Shown here: positions 46,053-54,944 of the stretch, piece after piece
How the letters are laid out: each line of letters opens with the position of its first letter
Position numbering within the stretch: position 1 is the stretch's first letter
NCBI GenBank assembly: GCA_002737725.1
Contig: NSIP01000015.1
Coordinates: forward strand, 1 to 55,441
Direction of reading: 5' to 3'
DNA length: 55,441 nt
From: Rhodospirillaceae bacterium
GTDB taxonomy: Bacteria; Pseudomonadota; Alphaproteobacteria; Rhodospirillales; Rhodospirillaceae
Notes under the pieces: generated by a model
The model's input: only the letters and a program-made list of their open reading frames with translations
Told to the model about the DNA's origin: nothing
Databases searched by the model: none
Position numbers and translations under genes: made by a program

Positions 46053-47018
46053 ATGTCTCCTCCCATCTTGCCTGATTTGGCCGTCGACATTCGCAATCTG
46101 AACAAGGTCTATGCGGGGTCGAACAAAAGGCCCCCCAAGCAAGCCCTGTTCGATGTCACGCTGGCGGTGCCGCGAGGGTCGTTCTTTGGCTTGCTGGGGC
46201 CCAACGGGGCGGGCAAGTCGACGATGATCAACATCATGGCCGGGCTGGTGAAGCGCACTTCGGGCACGGTGAAACTTTGGCACTCCGACTGCGAGACCGA
46301 CGAGCGCCAGGCGCGTTGTGCCATTGGGGTGGTGCCGCAAGAGCTCAATCTCGATCCGTTTTTTACGCCGCGCGAAACCATGGAACTTCAAGCTGGGTTA
46401 TATGGTGTGCCCAAAAGTGAACGCCGCACAGAAGAAATTCTCAATGCAGTCGGGTTGCTGGATAAGGCCGATGCCTATTCGCGCACGTTGTCGGGCGGTA
46501 TGCGCAGGCGTTTGTTGGTCGCCAAGGCCATGGTGCATACGCCGCCCATTCTGGTGCTCGATGAACCTACAGCGGGGGTCGACGTGGAATTGCGCCAGAC
46601 GTTGTGGAAATACATTCGCGAACTGAATGCCCGCGGAACAACGATTCTGCTGACCACACATTATTTGGAAGAAGCCCAAGAGCTGTGTGACCAAATCGCG
46701 ATCATCAATCATGGCCGTGTCATCGTGCACGACACCACCGCCAATTTGCTCAATCACCTCGACAACAAATCAATCATCTTCATTGTGGTCACGCCGCTCA
46801 CGACCGTGCCCCCGGCACTTGCAGGATTCAATGCCACGTTGCCAAAACCCACTGAGATTCACATCAACTATCGCCCCAGTTTGTCGGCGATGGGTGAGAT
46901 CATTGAAGCTGTGCGCCGTGCGGGTGTGACGATTGCCGATATCCGCACCAATGAAGTGGACCTGGAAGACATTTTCCTACAACTTACGTGCAGCACGCCA
47001 CCCCAGACAGCGGCCTGA
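46053..47018 (+). CDS. ABC transporter ATP-binding protein, export (DrrA/CcmA) type
   Basis: 321 residues. Walker A GPNGAGKST about 48-56, Q-loop VVPQELNL, signature LSGGMRRRLL, Walker B ILVLDEPTAGVD, and H-loop TTHYLEEA are all in order. The last 90 residues (IIFIVVTPLTTVPPAL... to DLEDIFLQLT) are the C-terminal domain typical of this group. No permease gene lies next to it: the next gene is a lipoprotein lipase 12 bases on. The partner must be encoded elsewhere, or the gene is orphaned. Confidence 0.9.
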   Translation: MSPPILPDLAVDIRNLNKVYAGSNKRPPKQALFDVTLAVPRGSFFGLLGPNGAGKSTMINIMAGLVKRTSGTVKLWHSDCETDERQARCAIGVVPQELNLDPFFTPRETMELQAGLYGVPKSERRTEEILNAVGLLDKADAYSRTLSGGMRRRLLVAKAMVHTPPILVLDEPTAGVDVELRQTLWKYIRELNARGTTILLTTHYLEEAQELCDQIAIINHGRVIVHDTTANLLNHLDNKSIIFIVVTPLTTVPPALAGFNATLPKPTEIHINYRPSLSAMGEIIEAVRRAGVTIADIRTNEVDLEDIFLQLTCSTPPQTAA

Positions 47019-47030
47019 GCTTTAAAACCT

Positions 47031-48071
47031 ATGCGCATCTGGCATTGCCTCGTCTCAGTCTTGGTTGCCGCGATGATCGCGGCGTGCGCGCCTGTTGTTG
47101 CGCCGCAGGGGCCTCGATCAAGTGAGCCGACGCTTAGCAAGACAGCGTTTGTGACCGCAGATGCTTTAGAACTCCCACTGCGTCGTTGGTTACCGCAGGG
47201 CCACCCCAAAGCCGTGATCGTCGCGCTGCATGGTTTTAACGACTACGCCAAAGCCTTCGATAAAATCCCCGATGGCGCATTGGGCACGGGGCCTTTTCTG
47301 GCTAGCCAAGGCTTTGCGGTTTTTGCTTACGATCAGCGCGGTTTTGGCGGCGCGCCGCATGCAGGCCTCTGGCCCGGCATCGACGCCTTGACCGGCGATG
47401 TGCGCGATATTGTTGTTGTGTTGCGCAGGACCTATCCGGGCGTTCCCCTTTACGGCCTCGGCGAAAGCATGGGCGGGGCTGTGCTGATGGCGGCAGTGGC
47501 CGAGACGACGGCGCCTCTTTTCGATGGGCTGATTTTGGCGGCCCCGGCTGTGTGGGCGCGCTCGACCATGCCGCTCAAGTATCGGATTGCCTTGTGGCTT
47601 GGCGCGCGGTTGACGCCTGGCTTGAAGCCCAGCGGGCGCGGCTTCGGGGTTCAGGCCAGCGATAATATCGACTTGCTGCGCCACAACGCCCGGGATCCGC
47701 TGTTCCTCAAAAAAACGCGGGTCGATTCGATTTATGGAATAACCGATCTCATGGATGAGGCGTTGGCGAGCACACCAAAATTAATCATCCCGACACTCTA
47801 TCTCTATGGCCAAAACGATCAGCTGATTCCTAAGCCCCCGACGCTGAAAGCCTTGCGGTCATTCCCAGCTCAGGCCGGGTTGCTACGTTTGGCCTACTAT
47901 CCCAAGGGTTGGCATATCGTTCTACGGGATCACCAGGCTGAAACAGTGCTGGGGGATGTTGCCGCCTTTATCATGGACCCGACAGCGCCGCTGCCCTCGG
48001 GTGCGGATCAGGAAGCGTTGGGGCGGCTCACCGCCACCCTGAAATCAAAGCCCTCAAAACCAAGGCCCTGA
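47031..48071 (+). CDS. Lipoprotein alpha/beta hydrolase, monoacylglycerol-lipase (lysophospholipase) like
   Basis: 346 residues. Lipoprotein signal with lipobox AMIAAC; C19 would be the lipidated Cys. Fold motifs: VALHGFNDYAKAF, YDQRGFGGAPHAGLWPG, elbow GLGESMGGAVL with nucleophile Ser, YGQNDQLIPKPP (Asp) and YPKGWHIVLRD (His). Probably acts on lipids in the envelope. It starts 12 bases after the ABC ATPase, so one operon is likely. Confidence 0.87.
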   Translation: MRIWHCLVSVLVAAMIAACAPVVAPQGPRSSEPTLSKTAFVTADALELPLRRWLPQGHPKAVIVALHGFNDYAKAFDKIPDGALGTGPFLASQGFAVFAYDQRGFGGAPHAGLWPGIDALTGDVRDIVVVLRRTYPGVPLYGLGESMGGAVLMAAVAETTAPLFDGLILAAPAVWARSTMPLKYRIALWLGARLTPGLKPSGRGFGVQASDNIDLLRHNARDPLFLKKTRVDSIYGITDLMDEALASTPKLIIPTLYLYGQNDQLIPKPPTLKALRSFPAQAGLLRLAYYPKGWHIVLRDHQAETVLGDVAAFIMDPTAPLPSGADQEALGRLTATLKSKPSKPRP

Positions 48072-48148
48072 AGGGCCTTCGCGCCAATTGTTCTCGGCGT
48101 CCCAATAGTCTAGAATAAGGTTCATTCCAGAGGCCTGATCTGCCTTGC

Positions 48149-48225
<77 letters not shown>

Positions 48226-48244
48226 TATTTTATAAGGCTTAGAT

Positions 48245-48265
48245 GGGTCAGAGCAAAACTGACCC
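48245..48265 (+). terminator. Hairpin downstream of tRNA-Arg
   Basis: GGGTCAG and CTGACCC are perfect 7-bp arms with loop AGCAAAA, followed by CTCTCTTTCC, 19 bases after the tRNA. It may terminate the tRNA or be a REP-like repeat. Confidence 0.5.
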
Positions 48266-48456
48266 CTCTCTTTCCCCACGAAAGCTGGCCTAAAACTCTG
48301 AATGGGTTGTTGATAGTACCACAGACCGTTTCATTGCTCGAGTGTGCTGTCTCCGCGTTCTGGGTCACTACCCGCGATTAGACATGCCGCAGACCCAGGG
48401 GAGGGGGCTGATCAGTTCAGCTACGATACGAGTGCTACGAGCAGCACTAATAGGAT
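48266..48456. other. Gene-free stretch
   Basis: 191 bp after the tRNA hairpin with no convincing gene. Part of a larger disturbed area that leads into the small ORF at 48457. Confidence 0.35.
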
Positions 48457-48588
48457 ATGGTCATTGTTCGCACAGGCAAAGGTGGCGTTGATTTAAGCAC
48501 CGGTAATTTCCTGTGGGACGATGCCATCATTCCCAATGCGTTGATCGGTGGCGTCATTCCCAGAACGGAAGCAGCGGCGGCGAATTAA
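48457..48588 (+). other. 43-residue ORF, possible C-terminal fragment
   Basis: ATG at 48457, TAA at 48586. It reads MVIVRTGKGGVDLSTG, then FLWDDAIIPNALIGGVIPR. Its composition looks like protein, ending with Ala-rich residues. It might be the tail of a lost gene or a small protein. There is a weak AGGA before the start. The end overlaps the stop of the next gene on the other strand. No family recognised. Confidence 0.3.
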
Positions 48589-49316
48589 CGGCGTATCGGC
48601 AACGTCTCGTCGACGGCGTGGTAGATTTTATTCATGCAGGCGGCATTGCCCACACAGCTCAAAGTCAGTTGACCTAAATCCGCACGCGTGACGGCACCAT
48701 ACTTCGTTTCGTCGTCGTACAGTTTCGCTTTGCCGGTGGCGGGCGTGGTCGCGACCGGAAGTTGAGCATTGCGAATAATGGTGTAGGCCACGCCACTGTT
48801 GATCAGATGGTTCTCACCGGCTTCTTTGGCCTGCAGCGTGTCTTTCATTCTCGGCCACATGGCGGGTGGGTAAATTGCTTGGCTTTTGCCCGCACCCACC
48901 GAGCTGTGAAGGATGACTTGCTTCACGCCGGTTTGCTTCGCCCACTTCGAGATATAACGTTCGCTGATCTCGTAGAATTCAACACCAGAGTCACCGCGCG
49001 CTAACGCGTCAATCGCCACGCTGAACGGTATGGATTTAAATGCCGCCGCCACATCGTCTTCTTTCAGCACATCGCCCTTGATGGTATTGATCTTCATCCC
49101 GCTCAAGCGATCGGTATCAGACCCCGGCCTCACAAAGACGGTGACAGCTTTGCCTGTACCAACCAGAGATTTGACGATCTCAGAGCCCAACTGACCCGAG
49201 CCACCAAACACGAGGATTGCGTTCGCAGGCGTGGCTGCCGAAGCCTGCGCCCAGACGGCAGCGGATTGAAAAGCCAGCGCGCCGCACAGCGCAAAACGGT
49301 AAACCAAACGTAACAT
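48585..49316 (-). CDS. NAD(P)-binding Rossmann protein (NmrA/SDR-like) with signal peptide
   Basis: 243 residues from ATG 49316, after AAAGGATC. The start, MLRLVYRFALCGALAFQS, then AAVWAQASA, is a Sec signal with AQA-type cleavage. The mature part begins NAILVFGGSGQLGSEIVKSL, the NmrA/atypical-SDR dinucleotide motif, and later has VILHSSVGAGKS and YTIIRNAQLP. The Rossmann fold with an export signal is unusual because NAD(P) is not expected in the periplasm. The extended frame upstream is not conserved. No partner genes next to it. Confidence 0.75.
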   Translation of the reverse strand: MLRLVYRFALCGALAFQSAAVWAQASAATPANAILVFGGSGQLGSEIVKSLVGTGKAVTVFVRPGSDTDRLSGMKINTIKGDVLKEDDVAAAFKSIPFSVAIDALARGDSGVEFYEISERYISKWAKQTGVKQVILHSSVGAGKSQAIYPPAMWPRMKDTLQAKEAGENHLINSGVAYTIIRNAQLPVATTPATGKAKLYDDETKYGAVTRADLGQLTLSCVGNAACMNKIYHAVDETLPIRR

Positions 49317-49573
49317 CGACGATCCTTTCTGACGTGAGAGTCGGTGTCGGTGAGCCGAGGGCGCGAAGGTATCAGTGTAAATCGTCGCGCCCTCAGTTGT
49401 CGCCGCCATCCTGGACCCTGGTCTAACCTGACATTCCCCGGATGAACCCCGGCTTCGGGCAAAAATCATAGCCATAAGGGCCGCCCCAGGCAACTGCGGG
49501 CCCTTGCTTGCGCTGACGGAGCCGCATAATGTTGTGATTGATGAATAACGCCAAACAGTTACGGAGACGTGCA

Positions 49574-50026
49574 ATGAAACACTTCGCCCCCGCTATGATG
49601 ATGTTGATCGCGTTGTCGATGAGTTCGACAAGTTTTGCTCAGCAAAAATCTGAAGGTGCGCCAGCGCCTGCGACTGCCAAAGTTTATTTCATTTCCCCAA
49701 AAGACGGCGACACTGTCTCTGCTCCAATTCATATTCAATTCGGTCTCAAGGGCATGGGTGTTGCGCCGGCGGGCGTGGATTTCGAAAACACCGGCCATCA
49801 CCATGTTTTGGTTGACCGTGACGCCGTCACGGCCACGTCGCCGATGATGAAAGATTATATGCAAACAGACATTCCTGACCTGCTGCATTTCGGAAAGGGC
49901 CAAACCGAAGCCGATGTGAAGCTCGCGCCCGGCAAGCATACCTTGCAGATGGTGCTGGGCGATCAAGATCACCACCCCCACAATCCGCCGATCTTCTCCG
50001 AACGCATCACGATTACTGTAAAATGA
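49574..50026 (+). CDS. DUF4399 exported protein
   Basis: 150 residues from ATG 49574 (MKHFAPAMMMLIALSM), a Sec signal ending about SFAQQ. The mature part has VYFISPKDGDTVSAP, GHHHVLVD and KHTLQMVLGDQDHHPHNPP, which is the DUF4399 signature; the His cluster suggests metal binding. Proteins of this family are small secreted domains of unknown role. GGAG precedes the ATG. Confidence 0.88.
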   Translation: MKHFAPAMMMLIALSMSSTSFAQQKSEGAPAPATAKVYFISPKDGDTVSAPIHIQFGLKGMGVAPAGVDFENTGHHHVLVDRDAVTATSPMMKDYMQTDIPDLLHFGKGQTEADVKLAPGKHTLQMVLGDQDHHPHNPPIFSERITITVK

Positions 50027-50032
50027 AGTTGC

Positions 50033-50641
50033 TCATTTGCGCGGTGGAGCACGCCAAGCCTTAAGGTCTTTGGCGACCTGTTTGATGACGTGCGGCTAGT
50101 CGTCGAAGCTCCGCTGGCGATAAAGTTTCACCCACGGGTACCAGGGACTATCTGTCCGCTCCGAGAACCAATACCAAGGCTGAATGTGTCCGAAGGGAAG
50201 CATCACTCAGGTTGGCAACCCCAAGGCCCCGGCCAAATAGGCAGTGGTATTGCTGACAGTAATGACCAGGTCGCAGGCTGAGATCAGTACGGCGAGCCCA
50301 TCAATGTCCCTGGTCAGATCGAGATCGGGAAGGTGGGTCATTTGAACGCCAAGATCCAGCTGCACAAGATCGCGCTCAGTGGTCGTGTCACGGTACTGCA
50401 AGTCTATAAAATTAAATGCCTTGAGTCCTAAAATTGGGCCCCAAGCTCCAAGCGAAGCCGTTTTTTCGACGTTAAATCTCGCATTTCTGTTGTTCCAAGA
50501 AATACCGATTCTCGGTCCCCGAGTTGCAGCAGTTTGCAACTGAATGCGCAATGCGTCAGCACGGCCAACTTCGACTACGACCGACATCAGAAGTTGTTGA
50601 ACCTCGGGTTGCGACACTCGCTTAAGAACAAATCGCGACAA
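50033..50641 (-). pseudogene. C-terminal part of a TPR/GT9-like glycosyltransferase, broken
   Basis: The frame from 50641 reads RIGISWNNRNARF..., FIDLQYRDTTTERD and DLVITVSNTTAYLAGALGLPT, the C-terminal nucleotide-sugar-binding segment of TPR-linked GT9-like glycosyltransferases. At 50207 a TGA stands where families have the Trp of GVPTWVLLP; the same frame then continues VMLPFGHIQPWYWFSERTD, and at 50096 a TAG stands at another Trp-like place, followed by PHVIKQVAKDLKAW to a TGA at 50033. Reading on upstream reaches another TAG at 50696. So it is the tail of a dead gene; the N-terminal repeats are missing. Confidence 0.75.
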
Positions 50642-51021
50642 AAGGGCTTTCGAGAACAGCCGTAGCAGTAAACCAGCCTTCGGTTTTGTTTTGGCCTAAT
50701 TTGGCGTGGCTCCACTTAACAAAGAGAGTTGATCATCGCTGAAGTTGAACGTGACATTCTGGTCGCTCGGGCTGAAAGACATGGTCTCCAGGCCAACCAT
50801 GATGTTGGTCACAGGGGGGCTTGCGAAGCGCTCAAGTTATTTTGAGGGTTCTCGCCTGTCTTCTGGGCTGCTTTGCTGGCGCGCCGATTGTGACGGTTCA
50901 TGTGTGCTGTGTCGGCGGCTCTAGAGAGAGTTATAATATATCAGCCAAAGTAGTTGGGTCAAGCGAGGCAAAAAAGAGGCCCAAGAGATCTCGCGTTTCC
51001 AACGGCGCGGCTTTGTCGTCG
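50642..51021. other. Decayed stretch next to the glycosyltransferase remnant
   Basis: About 380 bp. In the minus frame of the pseudogene there is a 44-residue fragment (ERFASPPVTNIMVGLETMS...) ending at TAG 50696, which I cannot assign. Nothing else supported; it looks like junk between remnants. Confidence 0.4.
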
Positions 51022-52047
51022 CTATTGTGTCTTTGGCAGTGCGGCAAAGGTTTGGCCTAATTTGCAACTCGCTTCGATGCCCCCATCGCGGACCGATATT
51101 TTTGGGGCCAGCGGCGCTGCTTGCCTTGTTGCGATGGTTTTCTTGGTGGCTGTATCGCTGATTGTCAGGTGTAACCGATCCTCGACGCCCGAGGCAGCCG
51201 GGTATTCCGCGCGCAGCAACATCAGTTCCAAGGCCTGGCCACTCTTTGTTGTGACTTTGGTTTTGTGCCCGCGATCATGGATCTTTAACTCACGTGCCCC
51301 ACCGGCATCTTTGACGCGGCAGTCATAGGGTGCGGCGCGATAGAGTTTGATGTGTGTCTGGTCTTCGCGGCCGAGAAACAACATGTCAGCCATCCAGTTA
51401 TTATCGTACAGCCAAAGTTGATCGGGGGTGAGCACCCATTCTGCATCAGCACGAAATTCGGCGTCGCTGCGTTTGGAGATAAAACTACATGTCCCAGGGC
51501 CGTACTTTTGCTTTTCTTTTGTGTTGCCTTGAAGAACGCCAAACAGCTGTGCGCCATCACGACGCCAGAGCCAGTCGCAGTTGAGTGCGCCTGGCTCGCG
51601 CATTTGAACTTGGCCCCATAACTCTGGGCGTTCGTGCAGGTTTTCATATTTCTCGGGGTCGAGCGGGCCTTGGCCAAAAAGATTCACCGCGCCCAGCTTT
51701 TCGTCGATCACTGCTTTATAGAGGACTTGGCTGCCTGAGATGATCGGGCCGTCACGTCCATCGACATTGATTTGCCCATAGAACACCACGTCGCCGACTT
51801 GCGGCGCATTGATGCGCGCAAAGGTCCGGTGCCAATGTTCGTGTTCGCCTGCTTTTGGCATGGCGACTGTTCGTTCGTAGTGAACTTGCGGGTAGGAGTC
51901 CCAGACGCCCGGGAACCAAGCGATCAGATCGTTCAGCACTGATTCAAGCTGTTTGCGGTCCTGCTCGTAGCCTGGCGCCGCGATGGCAGAATGCAGGATG
52001 AAAGGAAGGCTGAGCAGCGCAAACAGTGCGGCGCGTCGTTTTGTCAT
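51022..52047 (-). CDS. Large exported protein, possibly distantly CpeT/CpcT-like
   Basis: 341 residues from ATG 52047; a Sec signal (MTKRRAALFALLSLPFILHS, then AIAA). Its frame is open further upstream, but MTKRR follows GGGGGAAA. The first half shows FPGVWDSYPQVHYE, VGDVVFYGQINVDGR and CDWLWRRDGAQLFGVLQG followed by CSF, the same order as in the CpeT/CpcT-like protein at 31581-32282 (WDGDYNN.. Q, PETYYAEW, GCDVYFD..FSG.., C.F). So a distant relation is possible. The second half is extra. No function can be given. Confidence 0.6.
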   Translation of the reverse strand: MTKRRAALFALLSLPFILHSAIAAPGYEQDRKQLESVLNDLIAWFPGVWDSYPQVHYERTVAMPKAGEHEHWHRTFARINAPQVGDVVFYGQINVDGRDGPIISGSQVLYKAVIDEKLGAVNLFGQGPLDPEKYENLHERPELWGQVQMREPGALNCDWLWRRDGAQLFGVLQGNTKEKQKYGPGTCSFISKRSDAEFRADAEWVLTPDQLWLYDNNWMADMLFLGREDQTHIKLYRAAPYDCRVKDAGGARELKIHDRGHKTKVTTKSGQALELMLLRAEYPAASGVEDRLHLTISDTATKKTIATRQAAPLAPKISVRDGGIEASCKLGQTFAALPKTQ

Positions 52048-52214
52048 GGTTGGTTTCCCCCGTTCAGCGTGATCTACAAAAAGCTTAGCATATTCTGATA
52101 ACAGGTCACTATGGTTGGTCAACGAACTTGAGATTTCGCACAGCGATTAAGCGTTCGTGTTTTCTAGGACGCGCTGAGGTTCTCGCATTAGTCTTCATAT
52201 AAGGGAGAACAGGG

Positions 52215-53633
52215 TTGTCAGGACAGAAAACTTACGACGTCATTATCATCGGAGCTGGAACCGCAGGCTTGCCCGCAGCAATCTGCGCGGCTGATCGCGG
52301 CGCGCGCGTGCTGCTGATCGAGGCGGCCGCAGATATTGGCGGCACCTTACATTGGTCATCTGCACAGATGAGTGGCGCGGGTGCGCGGCGTCAGAAAGCC
52401 AAGGGCATCGACGATCATCCCGATTTGCATTTTGCCGATGTGATGCGCATCTCGAATGGGAATGCCAATTCCACACTCGTGCGCATCGCTGTCGATCAGG
52501 CCGCCGCCACCTTGGATTGGCTCGACGATCTGGGCTTTGACTGGGATCCGGTGTCGCCAACACTCTTTTATGGTCATCAGGCCTATGGACGCGCCCGGAC
52601 CTATTGGGGGCTCGAGCAGGGCAAGTCGTTGATCAAGGCTTTCCGTCAGGCTTTAAAAGCCCATATCCAGACAGGCCATGTCGAGGTGTTGCTCGAGACG
52701 CGGTTTGAATCGCTGGTGATGGATGGGGCGGGTGTCAGTGGCATCGCTGCACGCAGCGCAAATGGGTCGGTCATCACGGCACATGCCCAAAAAATTGTGC
52801 TCACGTCCGGTGGCTATGCCGCTAATGTCGATCTCTACAAAGAAATCCAGAATCAAACACAATATCAGAAAGCGTTTTGCCCTGCGGCACGCGGCGATGG
52901 CCTGATTGCAGCGCGGCAGGTGGGCGCAAATGTGATCAATGGCCACCTCTATACCATCTCGACGCTTACGGTGCTGAAGAATGATGTCTTTCCCAGCCCT
53001 CTATCTCTTCGCGTCAACACGATCCCGCAAAATCGACCGCCGTGGGAAATTTGGGTCAATGATCGCGGTGAGCGTTTCGTGGCCGAGGACGAACCAATCA
53101 TCGATCACCGCGAGAAAGCCCTTGAGGAACAACCCGGCAAACGCTTGTGGATTGTCTTTGATGACGTGATTCGTCGCGAGAGTCCCGAGATCATCATGGC
53201 CTGGTTCGAACCGCCCATGAGCGATCCCTATAACTCTCACAAAGCTTTTTTCCGGGCAGAGACGATTGCACAGCTTGCCAAAATGTGTGGGCTTGGCGCT
53301 GAAGCCCTGAGCGACGCCATCACCGACTACAATCGCGGCCAAATGTCGGGGGCTGACCGCTTCGGGCGTAAGCACATGCCGTGCCCGATCACACAAGGGC
53401 CGTTTTACGCGATCCGTCAGCAAGGCGGCGCACTGTCGACAACTGGCGGCCTCGCGGTGGATTCGCAGTTGCGCGTTATCACCCGCGATGGGACCCCCAT
53501 CGGCAATTTATATGCAGCCGGCGAGGTGATCGGCGCAGGCCAAACGATGGGCGATGCCGCTGTTGGTGGCATGATGGTTACACCTGCTCTTACGTTTGGT
53601 CGGTTGTTAGGCCAAACGATCTTAAGCTGGTAA
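52215..53633 (+). CDS. FAD-dependent oxidoreductase, fumarate-reductase flavoprotein-like
   Basis: 472 residues, starting at TTG 52215 (MSGQKTYD) after AAGGGAGAA; there is no ATG in place. The FAD motif is IIGAGTAGLPAA at 11-22, then GGTLHWSSAQMSGAG, the second region IVLTSGGYAAN, and the end NLYAAGEVIGAGQTMGDAAVGGMMVTPAL. This is the FAD_binding_2 layout of soluble fumarate reductases, 3-ketosteroid dehydrogenases and urocanate reductases. The substrate Arg and active-site region (REKAL/EEQP) do not let me choose. It lies alone, facing away from the large exported protein. Confidence 0.83.
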   Translation: MSGQKTYDVIIIGAGTAGLPAAICAADRGARVLLIEAAADIGGTLHWSSAQMSGAGARRQKAKGIDDHPDLHFADVMRISNGNANSTLVRIAVDQAAATLDWLDDLGFDWDPVSPTLFYGHQAYGRARTYWGLEQGKSLIKAFRQALKAHIQTGHVEVLLETRFESLVMDGAGVSGIAARSANGSVITAHAQKIVLTSGGYAANVDLYKEIQNQTQYQKAFCPAARGDGLIAARQVGANVINGHLYTISTLTVLKNDVFPSPLSLRVNTIPQNRPPWEIWVNDRGERFVAEDEPIIDHREKALEEQPGKRLWIVFDDVIRRESPEIIMAWFEPPMSDPYNSHKAFFRAETIAQLAKMCGLGAEALSDAITDYNRGQMSGADRFGRKHMPCPITQGPFYAIRQQGGALSTTGGLAVDSQLRVITRDGTPIGNLYAAGEVIGAGQTMGDAAVGGMMVTPALTFGRLLGQTILSW

Positions 53634-53761
53634 TATCATTGCCTCACCGGTGGGCTCCTGTGTCTTGCTCCACACATGGTTTGCGTATATTTTTCTTAAT
53701 TACTTAATCGACATTAGGGACATCAGCTGAAGCTTTCGGGCTGGCCGATAAGGCGCTATTT

Positions 53762-53980
53762 GTGGCGTATGGCGATGGCGCGATTCAGGTGCTTGAAAAG
53801 CATGCGGAGGTGGCCATCTGCGACTCGCCGCAATTGGTCAAGCGCGAAACGTTGCAGCGGGGTTGGGTGAGGCGCGCGTTGATCGGCATGACCGTTTTGG
53901 AAGCGTTGGGCCGTGCGGTGGGCGTGCTTGAAAGCTCATCGCTAGCAGCACCTGCGTCCGTTCCTCCATCTCCGCCGTGA
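53762..53980 (+). CDS. Small hypothetical protein, translationally coupled to prepilin peptidase
   Basis: 72 residues from GTG 53762 (ALFVAYGDGAIQVLEKHAEVAICD in the extended frame, M as the start). Likely helical with two Cys-poor stretches and a Pro-rich end. No family recognised. The stop TGA overlaps the next gene's GTG start by four bases, and a weak TAAGG precedes the GTG, so it may be co-translated. It could be an N-terminally shortened gene from the same pilus/secretion operon. Confidence 0.45.
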   Translation: MAYGDGAIQVLEKHAEVAICDSPQLVKRETLQRGWVRRALIGMTVLEALGRAVGVLESSSLAAPASVPPSPP

Positions 53981-54756
53981 CGCTGGCTGACATCGCTGAT
54001 GTCCCGCAGGCGGCGTGGGTTGTCATTGCAGCTTTGCTGGGGTTGATTTTCGGCAGCTTTGTCACGGCGTTATCGTACCGCTTGCCGCGCGGCGAGGATT
54101 TTGTGAATGCGCGCTCGAAGTGCCCGGCCTGTGGCACATCGTTAGCCGCACGCGACCTTATCCCCGTTGTCTCCTGGATTTTCAATCGTGCACGGTGTCG
54201 GGTCTGCGCAAGTGTAGTGTCGGTGCGCTATCCGCTGACTGAAATTTTGATGGCTGTGCTTTTTACCTCGGCTGTATGGCACGACACCCGCCTGGCTGAG
54301 TTGGGGCTGCTGCTGTTGTCGGCGGTGATCATGGTGACGCTGGCGATCATTGATCTCGAAACGCGACGCCTGCCCATGTCGTTATTGGCGATCCTGGCAC
54401 TGGCGTGTGCGCTGTTGCGATGGTTCGGCTCCGGCGATTTGGCGCACGGTCTTATCATCGGTGCCCTCATTGCAGGTCTGGGTTTGGTCACCGCCACCGC
54501 GACTCGGATCTGGCTGGGGGCGCCGATCATCGGGGCGGGCGATGCTTATGCGCTGGGGATCGCTGGGCTTGCCCTGCCGTGGGCAGTGTTTGATGTGTTT
54601 TTGGCTATGGCCGGGGGCTTGGGGCTGGCATTGGGCGTGGGCTTGCGGGTGGTGCGCGGTGAAAGGATGTTTCCGTTCGCGCCAGTGATGTTTGCCGCGC
54701 TTTGGTTCTCGCTGGTGTTCCAAGAGCAACTGATTGGTTTGGTCGCCGAACTTTAA
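53977..54756 (+). CDS. Prepilin peptidase (type IV leader peptidase)
   Basis: 259 residues from GTG 53977. The paired Cys motifs CPAC at 49-52 and CRVC at 74-77 are present, with FGSF and SYRLPRGE typical of the N-terminal methyltransferase part. The first catalytic Asp is in IDLETRRLP; the second in GAGDAY, where most family members have GxGDxK; LPMS replaces the usual LPD. It cuts and N-methylates type IV prepilins or type II pseudopilins. The small coupled gene before it and the secretin start after it point to a pilus or secretion operon now broken. Confidence 0.87.
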   Translation: MTLADIADVPQAAWVVIAALLGLIFGSFVTALSYRLPRGEDFVNARSKCPACGTSLAARDLIPVVSWIFNRARCRVCASVVSVRYPLTEILMAVLFTSAVWHDTRLAELGLLLLSAVIMVTLAIIDLETRRLPMSLLAILALACALLRWFGSGDLAHGLIIGALIAGLGLVTATATRIWLGAPIIGAGDAYALGIAGLALPWAVFDVFLAMAGGLGLALGVGLRVVRGERMFPFAPVMFAALWFSLVFQEQLIGLVAEL

Positions 54757-54842
54757 CCTGCCAAAAATCTGTGCTGTAGATTGGTTAATTCTCACCTAAA
54801 GCTTTGATCTGGCATGCGATTCGCCCTGCCAATAGGTTACGC

Positions 54843-54944
54843 ATGAGGGTACAAAACAAGTTATTGAGGCAGCTGCGTCGCCGCGCCCAAACAGGCGCGC
54901 CGATCAGAGATGCCGCACCGTTGTTCGGGGGATTTCAATCATGA
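54843..54944 (+). other. 33-residue ORF overlapping the secretin remnant
   Basis: ATG at 54843 reads MRVQNKLLRQLRRRAQ, then TGAPIRDAAPLFGGFQS; the TGA at 54942-54944 overlaps the ATG at 54941 by 4 bp. Very basic. It may be a leader or a chance frame. Confidence 0.25.

Noticed and set aside
50821-51060. A 79-codon frame with Cys-rich start on the plus strand
   Set aside because: It lies in a decayed stretch, has no ribosome site, overlaps the tail of the exported-protein gene, and resembles no family.
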